64,000 nucleotides of DNA from Apoda limacodes. Lineage: Eukaryota; Arthropoda; Insecta; Lepidoptera; Limacodidae. The notes beneath the pieces were generated by a model that saw nothing but the letters and a program-made list of their open reading frames with translations, made no database searches and was not told the origin of the DNA. The translations under genes and the position numbers were made by a program. The stretch's first letter is position 1. The number at the start of each line of letters is the position of its first letter. Where the stretch lies: the NCBI GenBank assembly GCA_946406115.1, contig OX291545.1, positions 22,129,153 to 22,193,152 of the forward strand, in the 5' to 3' direction. Positions 11,701 through 23,519 of this stretch are shown here, one piece after another.

Positions 11701-14700
11701 CATGGAAGCCCCCTTAAATATTTATTTAATTCTGTATTTGTTGTCGCAACGACAACAGAAATACATCTTTTGTGAAAATTTCAACTGCCTAACTATCACG
11801 GTTCATGAGATACCCTAGCCTGGTGACAAACGGACCGATGGACGGACGGACAGACGGACAGCGGACTCTTAGTATTTGGGTCCCGTTTTTTACCCTTTGA
11901 GTACGGAACCCTAAACACGAAAAACCAACAAACCCTTTACCTTTATTATATCAGTATGGATTGGTATCCAGACTTTGATCATTCTTTGGATTTTCTATTA
12001 GTTTGTACTTTTTTTTAAACATCAGATCCTCCTATGAATTAACCAATTGTCAGAACACAAACATTATCTTTTTTTTATTTATACATACATCGGAGGAACA
12101 TGCCAGGGGGGTAAAGTCTCTCATCAGACTTTAATGTCATGAGTTTGGGATTATTAACAATTCTCATTATTCGTCTAAAAAACAATAGTTTTTTACCAGT
12201 TTATAAACGCTAAAGGTTAACACATACTTAAAACAAAAACAGATATACTGTTAGTATGTTTTTGTAGTACATGAAAAGCATTTGTGTGTAAGTGTTTTAG
12301 TACCTACACACCTACGAGTATGTACTCGAAACACACGAACCTATTTAAACTCTGAATTATATCTTTATCTATATCTTAACCTATATCATTCTGTATTTAT
12401 TTGAATAATATGATTAGTACATATAATTCTTAAAAAGGCTATTAAACTTAAAAAAAAAAATATGGGTTAATTCTTTGTTTTGAACTTTTATTATATTAAG
12501 AACAGTCATTCTAACAAAAATAAATCATAAATAAAAGATTAATTTAATATCTTTAATATTTGTACCTTAAGATATGTGATAAAAGATAATTTGATCTTAT
12601 TAACTTTGTGAGCACTTCTTTGTACACCTGACGCCACTACTTAACACAATGCAATGAAAATTATTCTAACAATGACACATAGAATTGACACTTTTGGCTT
12701 TGACAAATTATTTATATTTCATGATAGTTCTTACATAATTGCGCGCAAATAAATATCAATGCCAAAAAATGTATGCTATTATAAAAATAAAAGGAATAAT
12801 ATTTATTTTTCTTGATACTCGAACATCAAGTGTCTATTGGCTAACGTCCTAAAGGACTCCATAACGATAGTCATGAACCATAAAGTGGTACCATATATTC
12901 CATATCCAACAACGGAACAAGATATTTTTATGTGTTTTTGAAGAGAAAACTTCTTTAGCGGCGTTGTGCACTTTTTTGTGATGGGTAAAAAATGTTAAAC
13001 TCGCGTCAGGTCATGCGTCCTGATCGAAAATTCATAGAAAATTTGTTAGACGGAACTCGCGTCAGGTTTATTTACAATGTCAAATATACTACGTCAAAAA
13101 AGTAAATAAACAAACGTTATTATTTGTGATGCGTTAAAAATGATTAAATCGCGTCAGATTGATCGAAAATTCGTCAGACGGAAACCATAATGCCACGCCA
13201 AAAAAATTAGCAAGAAAGAAACCATAATGCCACACCTATTATAATTTTGAAGTGAAAACATCCTTAGCGGCGTTGTGCACTTTTTTTGTGATGGGTAAAC
13301 AATGTTCAACTCTATAGGACGAAAAAAAAAGTAAATAAAACATATTTTCAATTTTCAGACGATCAATGGCTAATAGCGATTCTCAGAGGATGTAAATTTA
13401 GTTTAGAAAGAGTGAAAAAGAAGTTAGATTTATATTATACGTTAAGGTCTACAGCTGCAGACGTTACTCTACGATTGAAGCCTTCTGAGCAGAATTTCAT
13501 GGAGTTTCTGAAATTAGGGTAAGTGCGGGATTACAAGGCAATGTGGTAATGGCAAATCTTTATTCTAAATATAACCACAGATTAAATATTAATTTGATTC
13601 AGTCATCGCTTTGATAAATCCGAAAACGTTGAGACAGACATGGTGCTGCCACAAAATGTATGACTGGCTGCACTCGCCCCCGTCTTGCTGCTAACCTTAC
13701 CTCACAATTGCTCTGTCTAGGCGCCTTTTATGATCGACTGTATAACTTAAAAGGTTGTTTAGGCTGTGATACAATTATAAATAACTAAATGCAGTTCGTT
13801 GGTAATTGCATCACTTGAGATAAGAACACCTTTACCGATAGGGCTATTTTTTATTTGTAATAGAATAGTTGAAATAAGGTTTTTTAGCCTATGTTTAAAA
13901 TATTCTCAATAGAATAGTCAGAATGAGGTGTATAGAAAAAGATAAATTCAAAATAAAAGCCGGAAAATTTTGAAAAAAATAGAAATTGCTTTTTTCTTTG
14001 GATTTTTTGTACAACTTTGAACTCAGGACCATAGCTCAGGATTCGAACGTGATATGAGACAGAAAAACTTATAAACAGCCTCAAAAATTACTCGATTTTA
14101 TATCATCTATCTTAATTTTTGTCGTTGGAAATGAATTTGATAGTAATAGTAATAGTAAACCGTTAAAAAATCCCATTAGTTTTATTTAAATTTGTAACCA
14201 AGAATATTTGTATAGTTCTGACCAACCTTATGTGACTGTCAGTCTGTTCTATCGTCGGTTAGGAGGTCTAGCTAATAAGAGGAATTTCACGTCAAGGATA
14301 TCAATACATTAGGATAAGAGAATTAATAGGAAAAAAAGTGTAGTGTCACCCGGTAGTCGCGACGCTATGTCACGTTCCAAACACCACGAGATCACCAGCC
14401 GGAATATCCTTTGTACACTTACCGTTTGAATTTTCAATATGTTAGTGATTTAGTGAAATCACTAAATCTATCACTTAAATCTACCAAACACGCGTCGATA
14501 CCACAAATTGGGTTTTCCAATCAATCACGAGGGTAAAGGAGTGCGACTATTCTAGAACTAATTTTGCACACCAGCCGCGAGCGTTGTACGGTCAATGTCT
14601 TACCAAGTGAAAGTGCCATGCTTCATCGCTTATCTTTACCGAACAATATTAATAAGTTATATGTTATGCGTATTATGTACCATCACTACTATAAAATTAT

Positions 14701-17700
14701 TCCTGATTGCAGGTAGGTTACAAGCAGGACGAACATGAAAGGTTGCACATGAACGTTCATTTAGCCAGTTCGTGGTATATTTAGTCATGGCGGTAAACGG
14801 AAAGCTTAATGCTCCCAAGCTTCCGAATAGGATAAAAACTTTTTTACACTAAACAAAATTGTTTTGTCTGGAGTTGCAAACTTCTTCTCTCAAGTAAAAA
14901 TTTCAGAACCTAAATCCCTACTGAAGTAAATTTCTACCCTTACGGGCCTTGATACATTCCGTACAAACGAACTATTTCTAGACAGATATAAACTTTATTT
15001 AAAGTAGTATGACCATACATCATAGTTTTAAAACTTTTAATGTTACCTAAATCTTGATTTCAGATCATGTGTCATACTGCCTGAAGCCAAAACGAGTTTA
15101 TTTCCTCGTGTAATAGTAATAAGGCCAGGAGCTTATGATCCTGCAAAACATACCGTAGCAGATTTGATGTGCGTGTTTTACTATTTAGTACAGGTAAATG
15201 TGCATTATATATTTAATTACTGTGGTAAGTTCAGTTCTTTTAAAGTAACCACACATTAAGAATAGATTTTATTTTGTTATAATCATCTAAAAAGATTAAT
15301 AATTGAGAGAACCATAATTTAGGCTCAAATAAGAAAAACCATTGGGTCAAATATAATTCAGTCTGTTTTTATCTGCTTGTGCATTTAGCCTTTTCATATT
15401 TTGAGCCAAACAAATTGTTTTCTTGATTGAAATTAACGAAATAGGACAAGTAAAAAAACAGAGTGTAGGTATAGTTATATTAAATAGGCTTTGGTAAAAT
15501 CAATGAACTCTATAACCGTTTTTGGCACATCAAAGCGTTTATATATAGAGAAGGTTTTCTTGATGTTTTCAATTTAACTAACCACTAGATGGCGTTGCAA
15601 TATGTTTTCAATGTGTGTAATGATGAAATAAATATTTGTTTATATTTATTTCCATTTATATATTCCGAATCGTACTATATTTTTCTCCTACGAGTAGCTC
15701 AATAACCATAATACATAAAATTGTGACGTTAACATTTTAGATACTAGTTATGGAATGCGATATTGCAACTGTATTGGGCACGAAGATTATAGTAGACTAC
15801 CAAAACATTACAACTAATCACATAACTCATGTAAATCCTACCATTATCAAGAAAATGATTGCTATTTTCCAAGTAAGTATTGAATCAAAAAATTCAATTT
15901 CGGTGAGGATCGTCGACGATCCCAAACTCACAAGCAATATCGAACCCTTAAGGAGTCTGAGGAGAGACTTTGTCTCCCTGTGTGTGTTCTGCCGCTTGTA
16001 TAATGGGATGTGTTCTAAAGAATTGTTCGAAATGATGCCCACGGCTGCTTTCTACCATCGCACCGCATTGGCAGGGAATTTATCCTCACCTAAATTTACA
16101 CATACAGTGCGGTTTCAGAGAAAGGCTGCCAAGGTTTTCTCGTAGGACTTCAGTATAGGTATAGTAAAGATATAGTATAGAAAAGAAGTCAGGCAAAGTT
16201 CATAGGTTGCGGTGACCGCGTACCATCAGGTGGACTGCAAGTTTGTTTGCCACCATAGTGGTATAAAAAAAGGTTAATCGTTTGACTGCATCTTTGTTAT
16301 GAAAATATTTATTTACATTGTTGTACAATTATTACAACAAAAGAAACCAGAAACAATATCCTAGCTATATTTATGACAATAAAGTTAGAAACTAAAACCA
16401 TGTAAATACTACCAACACATACTTATTATCTTAACTTAGTTTACAAAGTTAATTTAAGCGAAAAATAAAAATGTTTTTTTTAATAAATACAATCAGGAAT
16501 CCATGCCCCTTCGCCTGAAAGGAAGCCATCACATAAACATGTCCCCAAGCATTGATATGATCTTCAGCATTATAAAAGGTCTCTTAAACGAAAAAGCGAA
16601 ACAAAGAGTAAGTATTCATTGCCTGTGTTTTATTTATAATTCATCTCATTTGACATTTTAATTATCATAATGACATCTCATTAACGAAACACTAATTTAG
16701 CAAAATTTAATGAAACTTGCGACCTATAGGTAATTACCGCAAGATTAATTAATTACGGCCAGGATCATAGCAAGTGTCAGTATTTGGTCCCTACCTAACC
16801 CTTTGGTATCTGCTTAACCGTTTGGAAAACAGGCGTGATGTTATGTAGGTAAGTATGTACTGTTTTAATGCAACTGATCAGCGACACGTTTAACTTACTA
16901 GTTACGCCATGTATGGTTCCGTATTGACTTGAACCTTGAAAATGACAGAGTAGTAGTAATAGTAATAATTTCGCAACCTTTAAGTTACCCCGTGGGCTCT
17001 GGGCCTAAGACCGTTACCACAGAATAAAAAATTGTAGGTACAGAATTTTCACAGAAACACAAACTTAAAAGCTCGATAATATTACTCTGTCGTTAACGCA
17101 ATAAGGAAAATTTTTGTTTAATTGTGCGGCTCGTACCTTCTTATGTATGGTGCAGACTCACAGACCAACGTTCTATATACCGAGAAACGTATCACTTTAC
17201 AAATGATACGGCTGGAGAGCGTTTGTGGTCTGGTTGGCCTATCGAGTCAGCACGCGTGTTGGCATACTTTTCTGACCATGCAAACATCAAACGCGACAAA
17301 AGCGACAGTTATGAGTGCCACAGTTTAGTAGTTTTCTTACCTAAAATGATCAAGGAGTCGAAAAATTTATATAGCCACCACTGAGTGACAGAGGCCTGTT
17401 GTAACTTTGGTGACACGTGGTGGTTCGGTTAGGAGAAACCGTGAGTATGAAGGAAATTAGTAGATGATAAAAGTTGGTTATGTTTTATCGTCTGCGTTAA
17501 AAAATTTGAGAGTCATAATAATGACGGAGCCTCTAGTACAAAATAAAAACAGCTGTTCTTAGTTGGAACTGCTTCATTAAACATTCTGAAGTATAGTAAG
17601 TTAGGAATAAAAATGGAACTATCATTTGTTAATGGATTTGTCGTAAATAATCTGTTTCATGTTTATTGATTAACTTATATCACAGGATCTTATACAGTAT

Positions 17701-20501
17701 ATATCATTGGTTTTCAGTTGATGATACACCGGAATCATGAAGATTTAATGGTACATATTCCAAAAGAAGTTCTTCCTGTTGAGTACAACGGAACTGGTGG
17801 TACATTTTCAGAAATAATCAGTTAGTACCCAACATTATCGAATACTCTATCCATACCCCAGGGGATTATCTACGTGACACATTTTAGGGTTCCTAACTAT
17901 AAAGCTGTGATTTACTACTCATGGGACTTAAAATCAGAAGCAGTGATGCAGCGATAGGCTCACCACATTTCTCAAAGGACTAAAGTTATAAGTGAATATA
18001 GGCTAACCCGCACATTATGGTGTAGGTGTGTCACTGCCGTAGCTAAGGGCATTGTGGGGAAAACCTTGAAACACTAATGCCCTACCTTAAAAATACCATA
18101 AACTAAGTTATAATATATATAAATTGTTTTCCCGTAATATAAATTAATAAAAAAATATTATTGCTTACTACTACCGACATCTATTAAATTAATTCTAAAT
18201 CAACCACGGTTTTTCACAATCAAAGTAATATTTAATTCTGGCAGAAGCCCGTAGATTAAATGCAAAATGATTACATTATGGTGGCATTTAAAGTGTATTT
18301 ATTACCATTTTGCTCTTGTTTTTCCGCGCTCCCACCCATTTACCTACTACTTATATTACTCCCGCTCACAAGCAGGTAGAATAATTAAAGATAGAAAATT
18401 TACTTGTGCCCTACATGAAACCAACGCTGCCCTACCTTAGAATAAACTCTAGCTACAGCCCTGGTTGCGTTCAAAAACGAGTAACTTTAGTAAAAAATGA
18501 CGTCATCGGGTTCCTAACTCTACCCTATAGTTTTTGAACGGCTAACCGAGTTACATCTGTCAGGTTTTAATCAATGTTTCCACTTTTAGGAATTTCGCCC
18601 TTGTAGGGGCAGTTTTTTTATTTGAAATACCTTTGTAAGGCCTACGGAACACTAATATGTATAATCAAAACAAAAGAATTCACCAATGTTCCCACCTAGT
18701 TTATGAAAACATAATTCAAAAAAGCAAGAAGGAAATTATTAGTTTGTTCTCACTCAAAGTCAAAAAAATAGCGTAAGACTTTATTTCAAATAAAGTGTAT
18801 TATTAGCCTAAAACTTTATTTCAAATAAAGTTTTAGGCAATTTTTTTGACTTTGAGTGAGAACAAACTAATAGTTTCCTTCTTGCTTTTTTGAATTAAGT
18901 TTTCATAAACTAGGTGGGAACTTGGTGAATTCTTTTGTTTTGATTATACATATATTTTAATAAAACTTACCATTATTATTAAGTATATTATAATACTATT
19001 TATTTATCAGTATGTTAACAATGTTTACCTTTTTGTAGTTGTAACGTTGTGTTTGCATTCTAAACACTTGAATCGCGGTTTATTTTATTTTTAGACTTTA
19101 TATAGACAAAAAATAAAATGAAAATAGGAGTATTTCTAAACAGCTAAAATTTACGGCTAAAATCAATATTTTAAAACTATTTTAAGGCATTTAGGGTTAT
19201 GCACTAAAGAATCTAAGAAAAAACTGAACCCTAGTAGTGGTGTGGAAATACTTAAACATCTTTTATTACTAAAAAAACTCCAAATACAAAAGTCATAGGA
19301 AAATACTTAAAAACAAACAACAAAATAATTTACTAATTTTCTTAATATGGAAACATTGCTTTGACCATTTTAATCAAATATGGCCGCCTACTCCGATGAA
19401 CCCGCGTCGAGTACGGTTCACTTGAGCCAACCCTAGGGTAACAACTCTACGCGTTTTTGAACGGATTAGGGTTGTAACTCAGTTAGTTTATGAACGGATC
19501 GAGTCATAACTCTACTCGACTCAGTCGGTTTTTGAACGGCCCCCTGAGGTGTGTGCCTAGCCACTTTTGGGGGATTAAAACTGTGGTGTTAAACATCAAA
19601 CACACTACTTACTAACTCATTTTGAATTTGTATTTGAGGTTGTATTGGCTAACATTTAAAGGAGTACTTGTGGTGAATGTGGAGTACTCAAGAAATACTG
19701 CTATTTGTCATTTTAGGGTGGCCATACACGGGCAGCTAGCTCGAGCATTTAATCGTTGAACAACGTACTGGGAAGGTTCTAGCAGTCATTTTATTATGCT
19801 CAAGCAGTCTGTGTCAACTGCTCGAGCAGTTAGTATTAACTACTCTAGTTTATCGCTAAACCTTCTTATCCTGAAAAAGTGAAAGATAACAGCTTAGCGT
19901 AATCAGTGGAAAATAATTTATTACAATTATATCACATAAAATATAAAAAATCTATTACAGTAGTTTTTTAGCTTCTAAAATAAATTATGTTCCCGCAACT
20001 AGTTGATAAGGGGTTATAAATTAAAAATAGAAAAACGAAAGGTTTGGCCGTTATTTTTTCAAAGCGATGTTTTAACAGCTATTTATTACTTCCTAATTAA
20101 AGAATGTAGAAAGCTATGTTATTTTTTTTCAATCTAAGATTTGCAATAGGACAGAGTAATCGATTTTTAACAAGAACAGAAAACTGCACATTCGAGTAGG
20201 GCACAGCCTTAAAAGATTATATGTAGTTTAGCTCTTACAAGTCGCTCACGAATGCATCAAGCTGTCTGTGTAAGGCTGACCTTATAGTTGGCTAGTTATT
20301 TTGATCGATGAATACCAAAATACAATATTAGTGTTTTTATACATCTCAGAATATTGGGCAGCTAAGGCAACGGAATACAAGCCGTGGATGCAAATCGAAG
20401 AAAAACTTGGCACCGATGAATCTAAGAGGCTTGGCAAACCTAAAACAGCTGAAGATATGTTTGGAGTCGAAGGATCGTTTAGAAAACTCGACATAGATTA
20501 A
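8636..20501 (+). CDS. CRAL-TRIO lipid-transfer protein, alpha-TTP-like (gene 1, 7 coding exons)
   Basis: Proposed exons are 8636-8771, 13359-13518, 15064-15193, 15741-15872, 16497-16607, 17718-17820 and 20350-20501. They join in frame across GT-AG introns to give 924 nt and 307 residues, a normal length for insect alpha-tocopherol transfer protein-like carriers. Residues about 25-95 form the CRAL-TRIO N-terminal helices (DQWLIAILRGCKFSLERVKK). Residues about 100-255 form the lipid-binding fold, ending in the region that usually reads LP.EYGG, here LPVEYNGTGGT. The tail RLGKPKT...EGSFRKL is shared with the paralog at 37376-45002. There is no signal peptide, so it is probably cytosolic. Family members carry a hydrophobic lipid such as a tocopherol or retinoid; the ligand here is unknown. 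The start is the first ATG, giving the same N-terminal layout as the paralog. Introns hold many transposon fragments, but the reading frame is intact. Confidence 0.93.
8906..9588 (+). mobile_element. L2 LINE fragment with internal rearrangement (gene 1 intron 1)
   Basis: A tail-like piece (GCTGCTGTGACCGCTTACCA) comes first. Then come RT-proximal sequence, AVRIVDDPKL, FYHRTARHRQG-type coding and a complete tail (GCCACCTTAGTGGTATA plus A10). The tail piece at both ends indicates a second copy or a template jump. Confidence 0.75.
9589..11493. other. Gene 1 intron 1, middle part
   Basis: Apart from the family B remnant and the ACCGACTTCAAAAAAGG block near 10549, I see no gene here. The 67- and 71-codon frames have no domain. 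Confidence 0.5.
9930..10065 (-). repeat. Family B repeat, truncated copy 3
   Basis: Antisense remnant in gene 1 intron 1 with CTTGCTATAGTAAATTTCT and CGCCGATAACCG. Confidence 0.45.
11494..11912 (+). mobile_element. Family A repeat, copy 2 (gene 1 intron 1)
   Basis: Runs from GGGTTCAGTACC to GAGTACGGAACCC. It contains the same interior as copies 1 and 4 (AGCGTCTACCTGTTGCCGTT and a GGAC/GGAT run). Confidence 0.7.
12941..13340 (+). repeat. Family D repeat, rearranged, next to gene 1 exon 2
   Basis: Two heads of the family occur, at 12950 and 13255 (CTTTAGCGGCGTTGTGCAC and CCTTAGCGGCGTTGTGCAC). They are separated by the TACTACGTCAAAAAAGTAAA segment. The block ends about 20 bases before the exon 2 acceptor. 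Confidence 0.65.
13359..13518 (+). CDS. Gene 1 coding exon 2 (CRAL-TRIO N domain)
   Basis: Starts after the acceptor TTTTCAG and encodes DQWLIAILRGCKFSLERVKK through MEFLKLG. It ends at GG|GTAAGT. It is 160 nt long, exactly the length and phase of exon 2 in the paralog. Confidence 0.93.
13519..15063. other. Gene 1 intron 2
   Basis: Holds no gene. A short hairpin (AGTGATTT-AGTG-AAATCACT) lies at about 14444-14463. Confidence 0.5.
15064..15193 (+). CDS. Gene 1 coding exon 3
   Basis: Acceptor TTTCAG and donor CAG|GTAAAT. Encodes SCVILPEAKTSLFPRVIVIR through FYYLVQ, the first strands of the lipid-binding fold. Confidence 0.9.
15741..15872 (+). CDS. Gene 1 coding exon 4
   Basis: Acceptor ATTTTAG and donor CAA|GTAAGT, phase 0 at both ends. 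Encodes ILVMECDIATVLGTKIIVDY through MIAIFQ. An L2 LINE fragment begins only about 26 bases after the donor, and an open frame reads into it by chance. Confidence 0.92.
15898..16262 (+). mobile_element. L2 LINE fragment in gene 1 intron 4
   Basis: Encodes VRIVDDPKLTSNIEPLRSLR and continues to the tail GCCACCATAGTGGTATA plus A. It begins about 26 bases after the exon 4 donor. Confidence 0.8.
16263..16345 (+). repeat. Half of a family C fold-back element
   Basis: TTTGACTGCATCTTTGTTATG and ATATTTATTTACATTG match the right arm of the fold-back at 45597-45724. The L2 tail abuts it and no left arm is seen. Confidence 0.5.
16497..16607 (+). CDS. Gene 1 coding exon 5
   Basis: Acceptor ATCAG and donor AGA|GTAAGT, phase 0. 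Encodes ESMPLRLKGSHHINMSPSID through NEKAKQR, the P.R....H.IN segment typical of CRAL-TRIO proteins. Confidence 0.92.
16608..17717. other. Gene 1 intron 5
   Basis: About 16975-17535 has more G and C than its surroundings and two overlapping frames (17122-17384) without a known domain. It is probably a dispersed repeat, but I could not assign a family. Confidence 0.35.
17718..17820 (+). CDS. Gene 1 coding exon 6
   Basis: Acceptor GTTTTCAG and donor A|GTTAGT. Encodes LMIHRNHEDLMVHIPKEVLP then VEYNGTGGTFSEII. This is the end of the lipid-binding domain. Confidence 0.92.
18032..18463. mobile_element. hAT-like MITE candidate in gene 1 intron 6
   Basis: Ends are CACTGCCGTAGCTA and, inverted, CAGGGCTGTAGCTA. 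CTGCCCTACCTTA-type sequence lies near both ends. No clean 8-bp duplication was found. Confidence 0.4.
18469..19537. mobile_element. Inverted-terminal element with subterminal repeats (gene 1 intron 6)
   Basis: Ends are GTTCAAAAAC (18469-18478) and GTTTTTGAAC (19528-19537). The subterminal motif TTTTTGAACGG recurs at 18531, 19454 and 19529, with a variant at 19486. Such clustered motifs are typical of transposase binding zones. A 300-base palindrome is nested inside. Confidence 0.5.
18655..18953. repeat. Near-perfect 300-base palindrome (fold-back element)
   Basis: Arms at 18655-18780 and 18828-18953 are reverse complements with only a few differences over about 125 bases. The loop region carries ACTTTATTTCAAATAAAGT twice (18778-18796 and 18813-18831), and each is itself a palindrome. 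Confidence 0.9.
19716..20281. mobile_element. Harbinger-like MITE before gene 1 exon 7
   Basis: The left end GGGTGGCCATACACGGGCAG pairs with the inverted right end (GGTCAGCCTTACACAGACAG). TTA flanks both sides (19713-19715 and 20282-20284), the target duplication expected for PIF/Harbinger elements. Confidence 0.6.
20350..20501 (+). CDS. Gene 1 coding exon 7 (C-terminus)
   Basis: Acceptor ATCTCAG. Encodes YWAAKATEYKPWMQIEEKLG through EGSFRKLDID and a TAA stop. The same C-terminal signature ends gene 2. Confidence 0.94.
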
Positions 20502-20652
20502 TAACCTGGACATACATTTCTGTATAGTGAGAGCACAGCCCAAACACTCATTTGACTGAAATTAATGTTTAGGCTGTGGTGTGTCCTTATTAGATGTTTT
20601 AATTTTTTTTATACTTTGCTGTTTTTTATTAAAACCCTTATAAATTTTATAA

Positions 20653-20658
20653 AATAAA
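20653..20658 (+). terminator. Polyadenylation signal of gene 1
   Basis: AATAAA lies 152 bases after the stop codon. A second AATAAA at 20765-20770 is an alternative. Confidence 0.6.
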
Positions 20659-22650
20659 GCCTAAGTAATTAGTAATAACAGTATGTGTATATTTGAAAAT
20701 GAGCTGCTAAAATCATTTGTATGTGTTGCCAACAGTAAACGCAAGTTAAGTGTATATTGTAATGAATAAATTTAGTTTGTGTTATGTTTTTTCTTTGCCA
20801 ATCATTAAATTAGTTCCTTTGATGTAGTTATCTACTTCTTAAACTGTTAGACAATAATGTGATTTTTTTCTAAAACATTATATTAACACTAATATTACAA
20901 TGTTCAAGAAAGAGTGTTAAAGTTGATGTGAAAAATGCATCTTACATCACTAAGTGATACCTTGAATGACGCGAACCGAACGAAAAAAGGCTACCTTAGA
21001 GTCAAATATTCCAATATCGGATCATTTTTTTGATAAACTGTCTAGGAAACCTTACAATTATTTGAAACTCCATATTTAATACTCAATAAGTTTTAAGAAC
21101 AAATCACCCCCTCTTATTAAGGGTAATTGTATTATTAATATTATTTTTTTCATCTTACTGGCTCGGAAAGGCTCACATTTTCGTTTAAAACGCTAGGCTA
21201 GGCTTCTTTATCCGCTTGTGCGCAAAAGGTTTTTTTTTTTAAATAAAACAAAAAAAATGAAACCGCTCGAAATGCGGTTAGTCCTTACTACTTTATACAT
21301 TAGTGATCCGTTAATAACACTTTAGTTTAATTTTTGATACTATTGCATTAAAGATAAAGTTTTGTTATTTTTTTTTAATAGATTATTTACTATAGTTTGA
21401 TACATTATTAAACACGACAAGAATAAATAAGTTTTAAGTATAATTTTTGTTCTAAGAATTTTAAAATTGGCATGGTGCAAATTCGGAAAGCACCTTAAAA
21501 AAAGGAAAAAAAAAAGAAACATTATTTGGAATTACGTAGCAGGTACATCCATAGATATGCAAGTTCAGTACTATATACATATAGTACAGATAGGCAACGG
21601 CCCATACATTTACTGGAACACTAAGATTAGTTCTGTAATACGAGTGCGTGGCGCTAGTGCGCAAAACGGAAAGGATTTTTTTTTTCTTAAATTCAATTAT
21701 TACTAGCCAGCTTATAAATTACTTTTCTAATGTGGCTTTATAGATACCAAGTTCCATCCCAGACTAATATTTATATTGTTGTTCATCTACGCAGAATAGA
21801 CCAAAGGACGTAAAATCAAACAACGTTCTCAAAGTTGACATTGTTTATTCATAAATATTCATGAAATGTACATTTATTTTCGATTTTCTTAAATTCTTAA
21901 GCTAATTACTTAGGCTGCAATTAATAATTATTAGACCATTTACGAAAGTTTTTGTTTAGTTTTGAACTAAAACTTCAATGTAATATATAGTATAGTTTGA
22001 ACTTTCATTAATGTTTTAAAACAATATTCGTGTAAGATTATTGAAATGATAAAGAATGTTAGACAATACCTTCTAATACAAAATATCTGTAGATATTATT
22101 TTTTTGAGTATCAACATACCTAGGCACAGGCTTATATTTTTTGTTTCCTCTTCGTACAAAAGAGATTTCTAAAATGTTAATAAACAATTATTTATTAATA
22201 GCTACTAATAGACTAGCTATTTTTAAAATGTTGTGTATTTTCTGTATAATATACCTAAATTGATAATATGATAATTCATATTAGCAAATTCACCTAAATA
22301 AGGTTTGTACTATTACTTATGTTTTTTTCACGTCAAAAAGTGTACTCAGGACTGTAACAAAATTAATCAAATTCTTACAAACTTATCTCTCCTAATAATC
22401 TTAAAAAGTTCTCTATCGTAAATTACCATACAAGATTCAACCTTGCAATGATTATAGCGACACCTGCAAGGCAAAACTTCGTAAATCTTTTGTCGTAAGT
22501 TTACAGAAGAGCGCGTCGAAGTTTCAAAAAATTCTTAGTGACGTCTGTTACGTCCTAATGCCATTCAAACTAAAAAAAATGTTCAAAAAGGAATGTTTTA
22601 TATTTCTGTATGATTAATGTGCTATAAGTACTTTCATTTTATTACCTTTT

Positions 22651-22706
22651 CTGAGTTACAATGAGTTTGCACGGCATAAACTTTATAAAGTGACATTGTA
22701 ACTCAG
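22651..22706. repeat. Short perfect-stem hairpin
   Basis: CTGAGTTACAATG (22651-22663) and CATTGTAACTCAG (22694-22706) form a perfect 13-bp stem with a 30-base loop. It may be a tiny MITE remnant or an RNA hairpin. Confidence 0.5.
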
Positions 22707-23519
22707 GACATACAATTAAATTTTGTGTATCAATATTTGCTTATATTGACTTAAATATGGTGCCTGTGGATGTGAACCATCTTGTGGAGATAGAAAATAC
22801 ACAGTTGCAAGTGCCAACACCAATATATAAGCTAATACTTTTTACTACTAGTTCTTTATTCTGTGATATGGACTCTTCCATGTTGACTAGGCAACCAATT
22901 CAAAGTCACCTTCGACGTGTAGTTTTTTGGACAAGATGTTATCTCTAAATCATATGTAAACCTACTCTAACCGACGATAGCCACTCTGAAACAATAAATT
23001 TAAATACGTTCAAAGATATGACATAATCATTCTAAATTTTTTACATTCCTACACGATGAGCTAATTTTATTTACTACGTACAGGGTATTTTTGTACAGAT
23101 ACGATTTTTTACAGTGGGTATAATATTTTTACGACTATCTATATATATACTTCGCCTATATACTTCGCCTGTAAATCAACTAACATTTCAGTTATACTAT
23201 GATCCTCAGCAGATTCCAAAATCTGTGCCCTCGAGATATATCTCCAAGCCTCTGAAGAGCTGCCGCCCGGCCACAAAAAACTATGGCAACCAATGTGGAC
23301 AAGGATCTTCATTTTCGCCGAATTACAAAGTTACTTATTAGACTAGATTAGTCACTTAATATCAGGCTGAACAAAATTGACACAGGGCAAAATTGCAAAA
23401 CCAAAAAGCTGTAAGAAAACCCGTCTGCAAATATAGGTGGAAAAATATTATGAGTAAGTCAGTAAAAATATTTTGACCCAAAACCACTTGCATTCTACCT
23501 TGTGCAAAACGTAGCCTTA

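Noticed and set aside
15750..16145. 131-codon frame as a single gene
   Set aside because: It is gene 1 exon 4 read through its donor into an L2 LINE fragment.
17122..17384. Two overlapping 68- and 86-codon frames in gene 1 intron 5
   Set aside because: No domain, and the block looks like an unassigned dispersed repeat.
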